Source of the DNA: Emydura subglobosa
Lineage: Eukaryota; Chordata; Testudines; Chelidae
NCBI GenBank assembly: GCA_007922225.1
Contig: ML679956.1
Coordinates: forward strand, 76,659,775 to 76,723,774
Direction of reading: 5' to 3'
DNA: 64,000 nt
Shown: one piece after another, positions 9,575 to 21,270 of the stretch
Layout: every line of letters begins with the position of its first letter
Position numbering within the stretch: the first letter of the stretch is position 1
Notes under the pieces: model-generated
Seen by the model: only the letters and a program-made list of their open reading frames with translations
Database searches by the model: none
Told to the model about the DNA's origin: nothing
Position numbers and translations under genes: made by a program

Positions 9575-12500
9575 AGGGTCAGATTTTGTGGGGATGGGCC
9601 ACAGATAAAGAGTATTCCTTTCTATTGGTAGTATATCATGGAATATGGGGTTTTTTTTATCCCCACTACCTGCCATGGGGATTTGGCTGAATATTAGAGT
9701 CCAATTCCACTCCGAAATACAGCAAAATGCCCTTTCCACTTGGTGAAACAACTTGTAACCCTATTGCAACTGGAGTCAGTCGGTTGCCAATTGCACATTT
9801 TAAATGAGTCTAGATGCTCTACAAATGTTTGTGCCAGGGCACAAATGTTTTTGGTTTATTGTATATCTCAGCAACAGCTTTAGTCTAGTCATACCCACGG
9901 TGACTATTACTTTACTCTGCACACATGTAACCCCGCTCTGCTCTATGGGACTATTCAAGGAGTCAAATCTTGTATTTTAAAAAATATATGTATGTATACA
10001 GTGTCCACATTTTGCCTGTTTCATCTCTTTCCCCACCTGTCTTTGCGGGGCCTGACCTGGCAATCACATTCATGCAGATTGATCCCTGAGCTTTTGCACA
10101 ATCCCACTGAAGCTGACGCAGGAGTCCATCCGTCCAGCTCTGATTGCAGAATCAGGGGTTTACAGGGTAAGTTCTCTGGGGAAAGGACTGTGTCTCAACA
10201 CGTGCTGGCAGGACTGAGGTCTTAATTTTCCCTTCTAAAATTGCAGTAGGGATTTGAGTTTTAAATGTCAGAGTTTCCAGGGCTTCTGTGAGCTCTACAG
10301 ATCTATTTTCCATCTGTGCTGTGGCTGCATTTGCAGCTCACTGATCATGGTCGGTGGAGCCTTCGGTTTTGAAGGATCAGATCAGAGATATTTTTTGCAG
10401 GCAAAAAATGATGGGCAACCCCAAATTGAGCATAGGAGTCCACTCATTCACCACATACAGTACACAACAGCATAGCACAAGAAGAGACATACTCAGTTGA
10501 ATCTCGATGGGAAGCATGGGTTGCCAGAACACAGCTCTCTCTGATACACCTTTGAATAGGAGAGATCATAATGTTACAGCTACACTTCTGCAGGAGGAGC
10601 AAGCAGAGGACACCACTAAAACCTCAAAGCAGGGTCACGTACAGAGAGACATGCAGACAAATCAGTTTCCACCTTAATGGCTACATGCGAAGAGGATGAT
10701 GTTATGCCTCGCCCAGCCATTTCACAGCCAGCACCTCCGTTACTGCACTGACGCATTCCTTCATCACTACTTGAAAGGGAAGCAGCACATGTACTGCTCG
10801 CCTACAAAACCTTGCTCTTCCTCTAAAGTCTCCCATCTAAGCATTGACCTGCCTAGCTTACAAAACACAACCAGTGAAAGAAAACATGTGCCATGCAGGA
10901 AACACGGCAATGAGCAACCGAAGCAAACATTTACAGCAAAGTCAGCTGTAAAGCTGGGGGCAGCTATTGTAAATGTTCTTAGCCCACTCTTATTATCCAG
11001 TACCCCTTTTGAAAGCTGATCTAACTGAACATCACTAACCTTTCAAAAGGCACTACTGGATAATTTGGGCAGCTTGTTAATTGCCGGTTCATTTTGTTAG
11101 TAATTATGTAATATGCAGGATTTCTAGGAACAAGGCATTGTGGATAAGGCCTGTTTGTTTTGGCTCTGTTTCTATGGGGATAAATAGAAGTAGTGTGATT
11201 AATTTCCATTTGGTTGCCATGGATATTAATAATAATGAGGTGATTATTACTGCTCTCTAAACCATAAAGCAATTCCAAAATGAAACAGGGGAGAGATGGG
11301 GCCAGAATCTCAGCTGGCATAAATCAGCATTGCCCCATTGACTTCATCCAGAAGCAATCACTTCAGTGGAACCACGCACATTTACGCCTACTGGGAATTG
11401 GGCCCAGTGACTCCTGTGAAGCTCTGGTTGATTTGCATAGGTAAGGATCTGGCCCATTGGCTTCGGCAGAACTAGGCTGCGTTACTGGATCTGGCTAAAT
11501 GAGTCAAAGTGTTTTTTGCCAGCGCTAGCAAAAAAAAAATAGCTTTGCAGGGCGTGTTCCAATGGCCGTTGGGGGTAGAGCCCAGCTATTCTTCCACCAC
11601 ACGTAGCCTCATTGACTTCAGTGGACTCACAAAACAGGAGTAAACGTGTGCACGGAACAGTTTGTCAGAGCAGCCCCCCCTTAGGTCTTGTTCGTTTCAC
11701 TGTCATAGCTATAATAATAATACAAAGCAATACATTTGCTTTCCAGGCGAATGCCAAGCAAACGCCCACATTCTCCGTCCCCGAACTGCCGGCTCCATCC
11801 CGTCGACTAAGCACTCTGTATTCCTTCTGGAGCGCTTTCCACGGTGTTGGAACGCTAAGTAACACTCATTTCATAAGTCCATCCCCATGGGCGAGATGAA
11901 ACCTTTCAAGGACTCTCCTTTCCTGGCTGGGATGTTCTGCAGGCCTCCTTCTGTCGCGTCCTGGTGTAGGTGCAGAAAGCTCACAAATGGCAAATCACAG
12001 CCACTGGGGCCGCCTCCTCCCTGTGGTTGTTTTATGGCTTGTTGGGACACCCCGTCAGCCCATCGAGCTGGAGGAGGAGAAAGTGACTACTCACGTTCTG
12101 CTCCCAACGCCACAATCTGTGCTTTGAGGCTGTTTGTTTTCCAGATTTCTTTCCAAACCAGGGGAAATTATTTTGCCTCTTGGTTTCTCCCTTCCCCTTC
12201 TCCTCTTCCTCTCGCAGGCAGAAGAGACCTCCCCCTATTCCCTTTGCTGGCTGAGGATAGCAACCCTCCGGGCAGAACGAAAAGCAGACCCGTGCAACAT
12301 CCCAGGCTGGCCTCTCTGTTGAGACTCCGTCACAGCACATGGGACAGCGGGTCAGATGCGAATACTGGCTGTCAAATGCTGCTTTGAAGCCAAGATGTGA
12401 AACGTGGCTCTGCAGAAGTTTAAAAGCAAGATGAGCCTGTCAGAGGTTCCCCCCCACACACCCTCTTCATACAGGCTCAGGCAGGCCTCTGCACTTTTAC

Positions 12501-12764
12501 CTACCATCATGCCGTGGCCTTGTGCCATGCGGAACTAGCGTCACTCCATCCTGAGAACACACAGCACCCTTGGATAGACAGGGTCACCCACCCAGATCTT
12601 TCCATCTGCAGAGAACTGCACCGGAAGAGAGTTCAACACATTTCGCCCCGGGCTTGCACCTTCCAAAGGAGCAAGGGGATTTCAAGGAGGAACTTCAATG
12701 ATTTCTAGATTTCTTTCAGCTCTTTCATGGAGATGCCGGAGAAACCAGCCACTGATTTTCATTA
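9575..12764. other. Largely unique sequence, no convincing gene
   Basis: The longest frame is 166 codons (plus strand, 11887-12387). It has no recognised domain and overlaps a 102-codon antisense frame. Dispersed palindromic-repeat motifs occur near 11330-11470 and 11600-11630 (attgacttcagtggac). There is a short ata-rich run at 11714-11725. Confidence 0.45.
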
Positions 12765-12925
12765 TTGCCATTGCAGTAGCATCGAGAAGCCCCCGGCCAA
12801 GATCAGGACCCCCATTGCACAAATAGGGCTTGATTGCAATACTCTGTACATGCGCCTTACTCCTCAGATCATCAAGAGTCCTGCCCAGAGAGCTTATGGT
12901 CTAATTAGACAAGACAACATAATTA
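12765..12925 (-). mobile_element. L2 LINE 3' tail, antisense
   Basis: It has gcagtagcatcgagaagcc, gatcaggacccccattg and then cagagagcttatggtcta. This is the complement of the L2-type tail 'taagctc...cagtgcctagcacaatggggtcc'. An unrelated stretch of roughly 40 bp separates the halves. Confidence 0.6.
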
Positions 12926-14555
12926 TCAGCAGTAGCAGCAGGGCTGAGAACTGGAACACAGATCTCCTGATTGCTAGGAACGGCTCGTTAACTACAAGAC
13001 CCACCTTCCTCTTTGATGGCTAATAAACAAAGTTCTTTATACGAGTGGCACTGGCAATGGGGGGTCTCATCCTTCTCATGGGGCGAGAGATGTTATTGGC
13101 AGTGGGATAAGGTGTTGCTAGCCGCAGATGCAGGAAGTCTCAGGGTGATACTGGATCATTTGAACAGGACAGAGACAATGTTAGACATTGACATTTTCAA
13201 TCTCCTGCAACGACACTGCTTGCGACGCTCACCTCCAAGACAAGGGACTCGGGACCCAGACCGGCAAGGAGCTGAGATCCTGCTTCAAGGCGTTGAAAGC
13301 CTTCAAGTCCCAGAAACCGAGAGTGCTCAGCCCTTCTCAGGATCAGGCCCATGGAACAGATGTGGGGAGTGGGGGAAGGAAAGATGGAAAGGGAGGGGTG
13401 TTGGTCACAAAGACGGACCACCCTGCGGGGAAATCCTCTGGGGTACAAAGAACTACACAGAGGTCTTTAGAGTGGCTGCGTGTTTATTGACCTAACACCG
13501 GTTTTATATAGTTACTCTCTCCACGCACCATGCAAACACACACACACCATCTCCCCTATTAATAATCCTCGCCTTGCTATGAGCAAATGGAAATTACCTA
13601 TATTAAAGGGAGAAGCTAGTGGCTTGTTTCATCTGGGGGGGGGGGAACAACCCAAACAAGACATCTGGACGTATTATTTCTAATTGATGTAGCAAGCTCC
13701 TCTCTCTCAGACCTGGTTGGGGTGGGGGGGTAGGACACGCTTGTGGTTAGAGGGGAGCTCCCACCCATTTCCTTTCCTTGCCCTTCCCAGGCATGTCAGA
13801 GCCCAGAGCCAAGACAAATCAAAAGCCTCTGGAGCTCCAGACAGACAGCACCACTTACTGACTGCAGTAATTACAGCCACTGGAGGAGGGTGATGGAGAA
13901 GCCAGGGAGCGCCGGCACGACAAGGACCCTCTGCTGCCCTCTGCTGCCAAAGCAAAGCGGTGGGTTCTCAACGTTTCAGAGCACGATGCAGACGGGCCCT
14001 TAGACGAGGGGCATGGTTTTGCTATGGAGGCAGCTGCCCCCCGACCATGGTTTGCCCTCCTCCTCCAGACCTATAACCTCCACTTTTTGCCCTCCTCTGA
14101 CTTTGCAGACTGTATACGCTGACACGACTCCCCCCGCAATTTTTCTGAACTGACGCCTGGGCCTTGTGCCCCAGCTGATGGCTTGAAACAAATGAGAGCG
14201 GCCGATTGATAGCGGGAGGGAAATCCACCCCGGCCTCCTTCATCCTAGGTCAGCCCGTTCACTCGGGAGCTATGAAAACAAGCCACCCCCCCCCAGGGCT
14301 CAGCTCAGCGGGTAGTAAAACGGAGGTGATCATGCTTTCCTCCCGCCCGTGAGCATGGTGCCCCGGCTTCGTTAACTGACGTGAGCCGAGATCTTCGGGT
14401 GAGGAGTGGAAAGTGCTATTCTTGTTAAGGAGCACGAATAGCAGATGAGGAAAACAACTCTCTTAAGTACATCTCTATGCCCTCGGCCCCAATTACTGCA
14501 TTACCGGAGCACCTCACAACCACCCATGTAGTTACCCTCCCAGTCCCAAACGCCC
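12926..14555. other. No recognisable gene; LTR-like poly(A) context
   Basis: The longest frame is 160 codons (13013-13495), without family features, in purine-rich sequence. The complement near 13478-13500 reads gtcaataaacacgc, an isolated poly(A)-signal context. G-runs occur at 13637-13646 and 13721-13729, and C-runs near 14287. Confidence 0.4.
13934..13947 (-). promoter_or_regulatory. Candidate CTCF-like motif
   Basis: The minus strand reads GCAGCAGAGGGCAG. It agrees with the CTCF core CCASYAGRKGGCRS at all but the first position. The unit ccctctgctg is repeated twice in tandem, which may be why it fits. Confidence 0.25.
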
Positions 14556-14559
14556 TGTG

Positions 14560-15080
14560 GTCAGGGCCCTGCTATTATCCCTATTTAGCAGATGGGGAAC
14601 TGAGGCAGAGGGAAGCTGAGGGTGTGTCATTCGCAGGCTTCCCAACAGGCCTTATCTCAAGCTGCCAGGTTTTCATTGCTATTTTAAGCCAAGTTAGCAA
14701 CTCACTTTTTTCTTGCAGCATAGATGTACCCCAAAGGCATGACTGCACGGCAGTAAAAGACCAATGGCACGGCCAGCCGACAAAGGTTCATGTATATCAA
14801 ATTGCACTACAGACATTCTGGCTTGGAGACCCCTTCCCATCATAGCATCTCAGAGCCAAGGCTCCAGCCTGGCCCTGACGGTCTACATGGCTGTTCTTAA
14901 CCCAGCTGGCCAGGCCAGCTGACCCAGGCTCGGCTCTGTGGGTTTTCGTTTTGTCTTTTTAAAATCACACTGTTGGGCAAGTTACTTAGGGTGCCCCCAT
15001 AACATGCAAGAAGGAATGGAAGCCAGACCTCATGAAGTAGCAGGCTAAGGCCCTAACCATTGGGCCATCCTGTCTATGGG
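14560..15080 (-). mobile_element. MIR-type SINE, antisense, split by a later repeat
   Basis: The left part (14560-14635) has ctattatccctatttag and tggggaactgaggcag. The right part (about 14970-15075) has tgggcaagttacttagg and aggccctaaccattggg. Between them, 14845-14960 carries 'tctacac' family blocks (cagagccaaggctccagcc, ccagctgacccaggctcgg). This suggests insertion into the SINE. Confidence 0.55.
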
Positions 15081-15204
15081 CTAAAAAGGCTGAAAAGTGT
15101 GGGGAAAAAATAAGCTTATTTCTTCCTCCCAAGCAGTCCCACAGGAAGCAAATCTTATGATTTGTGGAGCGTCTATATGAAAATGACTTCTTAAAATGAT
15201 TAAT

Positions 15205-15900
15205 TCATTATATATTACAGTATTAGCTAGGATTCAATCAAATATCAGGGTCTCATTGTGCTAGGTACTGTACAGACAAGTAACAAGGAAGTAACAAGGC
15301 CGATATCATTCTGGGCTGTATTAACAGCAGTGTTGTCTATAAGACACAGGAGGTAATTGTCCCCCTCTACTCAGCACTGTGTACAGAGTCCAGCTCTGGG
15401 CACCCCACATTTAGGAAAGATGTGGATAAACTAGAGAGAGTCCAGAGGGGAGCAAGGAAAATAATAAAAGATTTAGACAAGATTAAAAGAAAAGGCGTGT
15501 TTAGTCTTGAGAAAAGACGACTGGGGCGGGGGGCCTGGTAACAGTCATCAGATATGTTGAGGGCTGTTATAAAGAGGATGGTGATCAACCGTTCTCCATG
15601 CCCAATGAAGCTATGTTGAGAACCCATGGACTGAATCGGTAACAATGGAGATGGAGATTAGGTATTAGGAAAAGTGTTCTAACTCCAGCTCTGGAATAGC
15701 TTCCAAGGGAGGCTGTGGAATCCCTGTCATTGGAGGTTTAAGAACAGGTAGGACAAACCCCCGTCCAGGATGGTCTAAATGTATTTGGTCCTGCCTCAGC
15801 ACTGGGTGTGGGACTTGATGAGCTCTCAAGGCCACTTCCAGCCTGGCATTTCTATGATTCTATGCCAATCCCTGTCCCAAAGAGCTTACGGTCTAAGGGC
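15205..15900 (-). mobile_element. L2 3' tail, antisense, interrupted by CR1
   Basis: The left half (15205-15295) has tcattgtgctaggtactg and tacagacaagtaac. The right half (15862-15900) has caatccctgtcccaaag and agcttacggtctaag. The intact order is known from other copies in this window, for example 22435-22555. The halves flank the CR1 below. Confidence 0.7.
15296..15861 (+). mobile_element. CR1 LINE 3' portion inserted in an L2 tail
   Basis: It starts near gatatcattctgggctg, passes through ggtaattgtccccctctac, ctctgggcaccccacattt and gaaagatgtggataaact (RT C-terminus), and ends with gatgagctctcaaggcc and ctatgattctatg, a CR1 3' end. The tail of the RT frame is broken. A short deletion after 'ctcagcactg' removes text expected in CR1. 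Confidence 0.85.
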
Positions 15901-16644
15901 CCGGTTCTGTTCCAATCGGAGGTGTGACTGTGGCGTGCGCAGACTCACGGGAGTTAGCTTTGATCTCACTAGCTCCCCTCGCCATAGCAGCAAAGCTGTG
16001 GCAGGGCGCCTGGGGTCCCAGGAGGATTTGTACAGCCCCAGCTACTGACTGTGATGCTATTCAAGAGAGCTAGATCAAAGCCGGAGTGGGTGTGTCTGTC
16101 GACACACCTCTGATCACAGCCTAGACATATCCGCGGCCTCAGTAAAGATGCAATCGGGCAGACAAAAATGGCCCAATGTGGCGGCGTGGTTCGTGCTAAA
16201 ATGAACAGAGTTAATCTGAAAATATTGCATTTGATTGTCGGAGGCAGCCTGTCTTCTTGCTCCCTGGGTCGCAGGAATGGCGGGGCAGTCCCCTGGCGGA
16301 ATGACGGATTCAGGCTTGCAACCAAACTCTAATCACAATCGTGCTAGAAGGCCAGTTTGAAGCAGCTTTCTGGACGTTGTGAAAATGTAGCAGAAGGGCT
16401 GCTCCTTTCTTTGCGTGACAGTCCTGCACGTACCTATTCAGCAGGAGTGCTGATTCTGGCGAAAGTCCTATTGGCTTCAATGGAGTAAGACCAAGGCCAT
16501 GGGCATGCCTGTTGAATTCCAGATGACTATCTCTGTAAGGACTACTTGCACAAGTAAAGCATGCAGGATTCAGTGCCTTTTACACCTGTGTTACACCCAC
16601 CCATCCTCATTTTGTTCAACTGCCCGCTGTGATCTAAAGAAGAG
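15901..16644. other. No recognisable gene
   Basis: An antisense frame of 118 codons (15969-16325) has no family pattern. A palindromic-repeat motif (attggcttcaatggagt) lies near 16469. Confidence 0.4.
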
Positions 16645-16742
16645 CTCTGTTTATGTTCAAAGACTCTCTCTCTCTCTCATCAACAGAAGCTGGTCCAATA
16701 AAAGATATTACTTCACCCACCTGCTCCGTCTAATGATCTAAG
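16645..16742 (+). mobile_element. Fragment of the 'ggtccaataaaagatatta' repeat family
   Basis: Blocks caacagaagctggtccaat and aaaagatattacttcaccc match the arms of the inverted repeat at 39244-39395. A CT run (16667-16679) precedes it. The family may be Penelope-like; that is inference. Confidence 0.5.
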
Positions 16743-17004
16743 AAACATTTTTCACTCCCTGAATTTTGCACAAATTGTACAACCCTCAGCAAGTTTTCCC
16801 CGCCCCCCCAGTTATAGTGCCAATAAAGTAAAAGAGAGAAATCAATCACAAGCAGTTTAAAAGAAGACAGATATTCTTCCTTGCCTGCTGCCTGGAAATC
16901 GATCTATCTAGATGTACCACGTACAATTTATGCCATGTCCATCACTGTGTTATCCGAGTACCAACGCAGATTAACTAAATGTCCTTTTCTCTGTTCCTGA
17001 CAAA

Positions 17005-17690
17005 TGCAGTCTTGTCCTGCTCACATCCATTCACAATGCTGCTGCAAAGATCATTTGTCTAGCCCGTTGCTTTGACCACATCACTCTTCTCTTGGAGTCC
17101 TTCCGCTGGTTTCCCATTCACCATCGCATGAAATATAAACTGCTTGTCTTCATTTTCAAGGCCCTTCATGGCCTCGCCCCACCCTATCGCTCATCTCTCA
17201 TTCACCATCAAGATGATGAACTCGCACCTCTGAGTGGCCTAGGACACCTGCCTCCATCACCCACCTGGAAAATTGTCAGCCAGGCGTTTTTGTGCTTTCT
17301 CCCTGTGCTGTCCCTCAGGCATGGGAGACACTCCCCGTAAACATTCCCAAAGCTGCCTCCTGGTCCTCTTCCAAATCCCTCCTGAAAACTCTCCTTTGCC
17401 GGGACCCCTATACAAAACTTGACAACAGGTAAGCCGCCGGTGTGCAGAGACTGTTGCTCATTGTCTGATCAATCCTGTCTCTTTGTGACCACATCTGTCT
17501 GTCTGTATCTATCTGTTTTCTCTTGTCTTGTACTTAGAACGTAAACTTTTGGGGGCAGAACCTGTCTGGTTTTTTATTCTGTGTTTGTACAGTGCCTAGC
17601 ACAATGGGGCCCTGAACCATGACTGGGTTTCCAAGGCACTATGGCACTACAGATAATCAATCATAAATAAATAAATGTTCTCCTTTTCCT
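17005..17690 (+). mobile_element. L2 LINE 3' end with RT C-terminal remnant
   Basis: The translation around 17040-17220 reads NAAAKIICLARCFDHIT, then LLESFRWFPIHHRMKYKLLV and FKALHGLAPPY. This is the L2 ORF2 C-terminal pattern (HITPVLxSLHWLPVxxRIxYKILLL, KxLHGLAPxYL). A degenerate stretch encoding the SSFKSLLKT-type ending follows. The tail has ctgtgtttgtacagtgcc and tagcacaatggggccc and ends in caataaat-like repeats. It is the longest L2 copy in the window and the reference for the shorter tails. Confidence 0.8.
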
Positions 17691-18734
17691 ATTCCAAATC
17701 CTTCCTTACAATATACTTTTCCCAGGACATTTAGCTGCTTCAATCCACCAAACGGAAAAATTTCTCTATCCTTTCCTTATAAAATCATTATAAACCCCTG
17801 CACTGTTCTTTGTAAAATCCACGCCATCTTCCTCTGCCAGGTCATAATTGTACCAGGCCTGGACACCCTTGGGAGGGATCTGATGAGCTGTCACTGGTCA
17901 CCTGGTCCTCACTGACCCCTAAATCGTGTTCTGCCTCCTGACAACTAATATGAGTCTCAGCAACCACACACCTGCGGACACTATCGCCAACCACAGAGGC
18001 TCAGATATCACTAGTCTGGCCCCCCAAAGCATGAGATTGCCAAGCCAGTCATTATCGTTTCCAGCTATTGACAGGGTGGATTCTTTGGATTTGCCTTTCA
18101 GTTTCTGAGCCTTTAGGATGAGCTGTGGGAGGGGGTGTCACATTTTCAAGCTTGACCCCCGAGAGTTAGACATGCACTTTTCTTTTAAAAGGGAACTGAG
18201 AGGTGCACACGATCACTTAAGCTGTAAGAGGAACCACCCGTTGTCACCCAGACTCGTGATACACTCACAGGAGTTGCTAAAACTGTGGGTTGGACCCCTG
18301 GAGAGCGGATGTAAGTGAGCTAAAGCACTCATACGCACACGTGATGAATATGCATTGCACTTGCATAAACTCCCGCCAGCATATCCATCCTCTCTGCCAT
18401 GAAGTGAAATCTACCAATTGCCCCCTCTCTAGCTTCTCCCACCTCCACGGTTTATCAGCCCCCTCTCTCTCTGGCTCCCCGGCTCCCTGAAGTCTCCCCT
18501 GGCCAGCAGTATCTGCCCACCCGAAGCTCGGGGGAAACAGGAAAGAGACAGAGGATCTTCTTCTCCCTCCCTCGCCATGTGCTGGGAATAGGGAGCCAGC
18601 ACCTCCCTCCTACTCCAACCTGTGGTTCTCCCTACCGGCCAGTACCTGCAGACTGGGCTGTGTTCCACTGGGCGATCACAGGCAGCAGGCCTGGTGCAGG
18701 AAGTTCCTGCTGGAATCAGAACTTCTGGGCTGAT
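17691..18734. other. No recognisable gene
   Basis: Pyrimidine-rich sequence with frames of no more than 79 codons and no family resemblance. Several 'ccctctct' runs lie at 18420-18475. Confidence 0.4.
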
Positions 18735-18865
18735 GTTTTATCATCATCATCATTAATAATAAAACAAATAATATTTGTACTGTAGTAGGGCCTAGACGCC
18801 AGGGCCCTACGGTGCTAGGCGCTGTAGCAACATGTAATAGACAGCACTCGCCCAACCAAACTTGC
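18735..18865 (-). mobile_element. L2 LINE 3' tail, antisense
   Basis: A tcatcatcatcattaataa run precedes atttgtactgtagtagg, gccctacggtgctaggc and gctgtagcaacatg. This is the complement of the L2 tail, including its tail repeat. Confidence 0.65.
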
Positions 18866-20489
18866 CATCTCAGTACAAGATGAATGGCAGGCTTTGATGG
18901 GCAGGCCAGAGGAGCCCAAAGGAATGGAGTGACCACCGTTAATGGAGGAATAAGCGGTGATCACAGCACATGAGCTAATCCTAATCATTGGCAAGTGTCT
19001 TGAAGGCAGCGTGTTCGAGGTTGGGTTCGAAAGGAAGCGTTCCAAGGCAGTGCAGCCTTCAGGGACAACGGGTGAGTCCACGTGTCTCTCAGGGCAGACG
19101 CTGAATGCGATGGGTGGCGCACAGGTGCCGCGGAGGGTCTGATCGGAAGAGAATGGGGCTGCAGGGTGACGCTGAGGGCGGCGTTTGGCCTGGAGAATCG
19201 TTATTGATAGCGCCGATTCACAAGAAGGGAAGGAAGACCCCAGCTTGATTCTTCACCACCTGAAGAAGTCGGTCTTTTACCACTCAGCCGAGCCGATCTG
19301 CTTTGAAGTGCGTGAGAGGGAAGGAACGTGGGATCACGTGATGCTAAAAGCACTGTGAGGCATTTCTCTTCTCACTGTGCACCATGAATCACTGGCAGTT
19401 TCACTGCTCGCAAAGGGCAGCTGTGTTCACTGGGTGCACATCTCCTCCCCCACCCTAGCACGGCGGCCGTCATCCTGGACCAGTGACCTCCAGAGCAAAG
19501 AAGCACAAGCTGCTAAAATGTGAGCTAAAGATTGATAACGGACTGTGGTAACAGCTTCCTATCTGGGATCTGGCACAGCAGAGCTCCCCTAGCACACACG
19601 CACCGGTGTGTTACACTATCATCTGGTCGCCTGTGAGCTCATCCAGGAGAAGATCTCATAGATGTGCTGGGTGACAGGACTTCGAGCAGGCTTGGGGTAC
19701 TATGCAAATGATGCTCTTAGAATAAGCAGCGGCAGCAGGAGCAAGTCACAATTGCCTTGAGCAGAATTAATGGCTCGGTGCAGAGGGCTGCAGTCCAACT
19801 AATGACCTTTATGTCTGGAAGATCTGGATCTTGCATTTCCTCCCTGCATTATTGGTGGGCTAGATCTGTACCTTCATATGACCCGTGAGGGACCCTGAGC
19901 AATGTCTCAGTCTCTGCTTCATGCTTAAGGAGCCATATTGCCCAGCCATTCTGGAGGGGTAGCTACTCTCTACCCCACCCTCTCCTTTGCAAACTCACCG
20001 TTTGACCCCCCCACACACACTAACTTTGCAGACACAAAAGTGGCTTTCAGGTCCCTACCTGGGGAAATGTCTGTACTAGGCGCAATGCATGTAATGTGGG
20101 TCTTTGCACAGCTAAAAATACTTGCCTAGGTCCAGCCGGGCAGAAGAGAAAGGCTGAGTCAATGATTGATCTCCCGCAGTTTCACTGCTTCAGGAATCCA
20201 CTCCATTTGGGGACCATGTGTGCAGCCGCATCCAGCTTTGTTTATCTTGATCTCTGAAGCAGGCAGCAGCACAGAAAGGGGCAAAGGAAAACTTCAGGGG
20301 ATGAGTGAGAGTGTAACAGTAATAAACTTTTTAAAATACAGTTTGATTATTTAAAGAAATATTGGGCCAAAGTCAACCTTGGGTAAATCCATTGATTTCA
20401 GCAGAGCAACTGGCCCCATCACTTTGGCCCAGACTGAGCATGCCTTCTTTTCATTTTTTTAGGACCCTGTGTGCTGGACTGAGCTAGTG
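18866..20489. other. No recognisable gene
   Basis: There is no frame above 88 codons and no family match. A palindromic-repeat piece (attgatttcagcagagc) lies near 20391. Much of it looks unique. Confidence 0.4.
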
Positions 20490-20510
20490 ATGTGGGCCCC
20501 TCGAACAGGG

Positions 20511-20612
20511 TTGGCACCCGCCTCTCACGAGCGCCCCCTCTCTGGCCAATATGTGCCTGCAATCCCTTTATTTTGAATGGGTGGCACCCACCTGTCACAA
20601 GCGCCGCCCCCC
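20511..20612 (+). repeat. Two-copy local direct repeat
   Basis: ggcacccgcctctcacgagc followed by gcccccTC is repeated about 71 bp later as ggcacccacctgtcacaagc followed by gccgcccccc. The differences are mostly transitions at CpG sites. Confidence 0.55.
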
Positions 20613-21070
20613 CACTCGGTTGATGGTTCTTTCGGCAGGTCTTCTGTGACTCAGCCCTCTATTATCACCCCTTCCGGGGTATACAGTCGCTATCACTTTC
20701 TCATGGCCCTGGTATGAGGCTGTAGCACCACGGCTTCCTTCCTGGAGACACTGCCTTCTTTAACGAGCCAACCGGGCCCATCTTGGTACCCTCAGTCAGT
20801 GTCCTTTTGGCACCCCTCCCTTGGCTCAGTCTTCCACCAGGGCCCATCCTGGTACCCTCGCCTGGTCTGGCTAGCTTCCGGGCTCAATCCCCTGGACTCA
20901 GCCAGCCCACACTGACCTATCCTTGGTCCTGCTGCTCCACCAGTCAGCCAGGTTCCTGGTCCTCAGCAGCCCTTCTTGGGCTCAGTCCTGCTGCTCTTCC
21001 AGCCAACTAGGCACCCAGTCCTCCCTCTTCAAGCTCCAGGTAGTAACTGCCTGCTCTGCTTCTGTTTATT

Positions 21071-21127
21071 CCTTTTATATGGCCCTGCTGGCCCCTAATT
21101 GGCTGCACCAGCAGCCCCTTTGATTGG
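21071..21127 (-). promoter_or_regulatory. CCAAT-CCAAT-TATA arrangement
   Basis: On the minus strand, agCCAATca (complement of 21122-21129), agCCAATta (complement of 21097-21104) and ATATAAAAGG (complement of 21071-21080) occur in promoter order, spaced about 20-25 bp apart. This supports the LTR reading of the surrounding block. Confidence 0.4.
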
Positions 21128-21270
21128 CTGCTCCCCTGAAGCCACTCTAGGCTGCCTGGAGGACTTCTCCTTTGCTCTTTTCTGGGATAGGGTGAGGCAG
21201 GGCTGTGAGGCCTGCAGCAGGGAACCTCTGGACTTAGTCATTACAGGCCTATAGCAGGGTCTACCCAAAC

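Larger units (their letters stand above)
20490..21270 (-). mobile_element. LTR-like block, minus-strand orientation
   Basis: On the minus strand the block has two CCAAT boxes, a TATA-like box downstream of them, and then GC-rich text with a further AATAAA context near 20570. This order resembles an LTR U3-R. No retroviral coding frame, primer-binding site or polypurine tract was identified. The borders are arbitrary, and a non-LTR origin remains possible. Confidence 0.35.

Noticed and set aside
11887..12387. 166-codon plus-strand frame
   Set aside because: No family signature, and an antisense frame covers much of it. I could not support a gene.
19018..19040. tRNA B-box-like word ggttgggttcgaaagg
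   Set aside because: No A box, acceptor stem or cloverleaf could be assembled around it.
20511..20540. CTCF-like gcgccccctctctgg word
   Set aside because: It departs from the consensus at several core positions and lies in a repeated segment.
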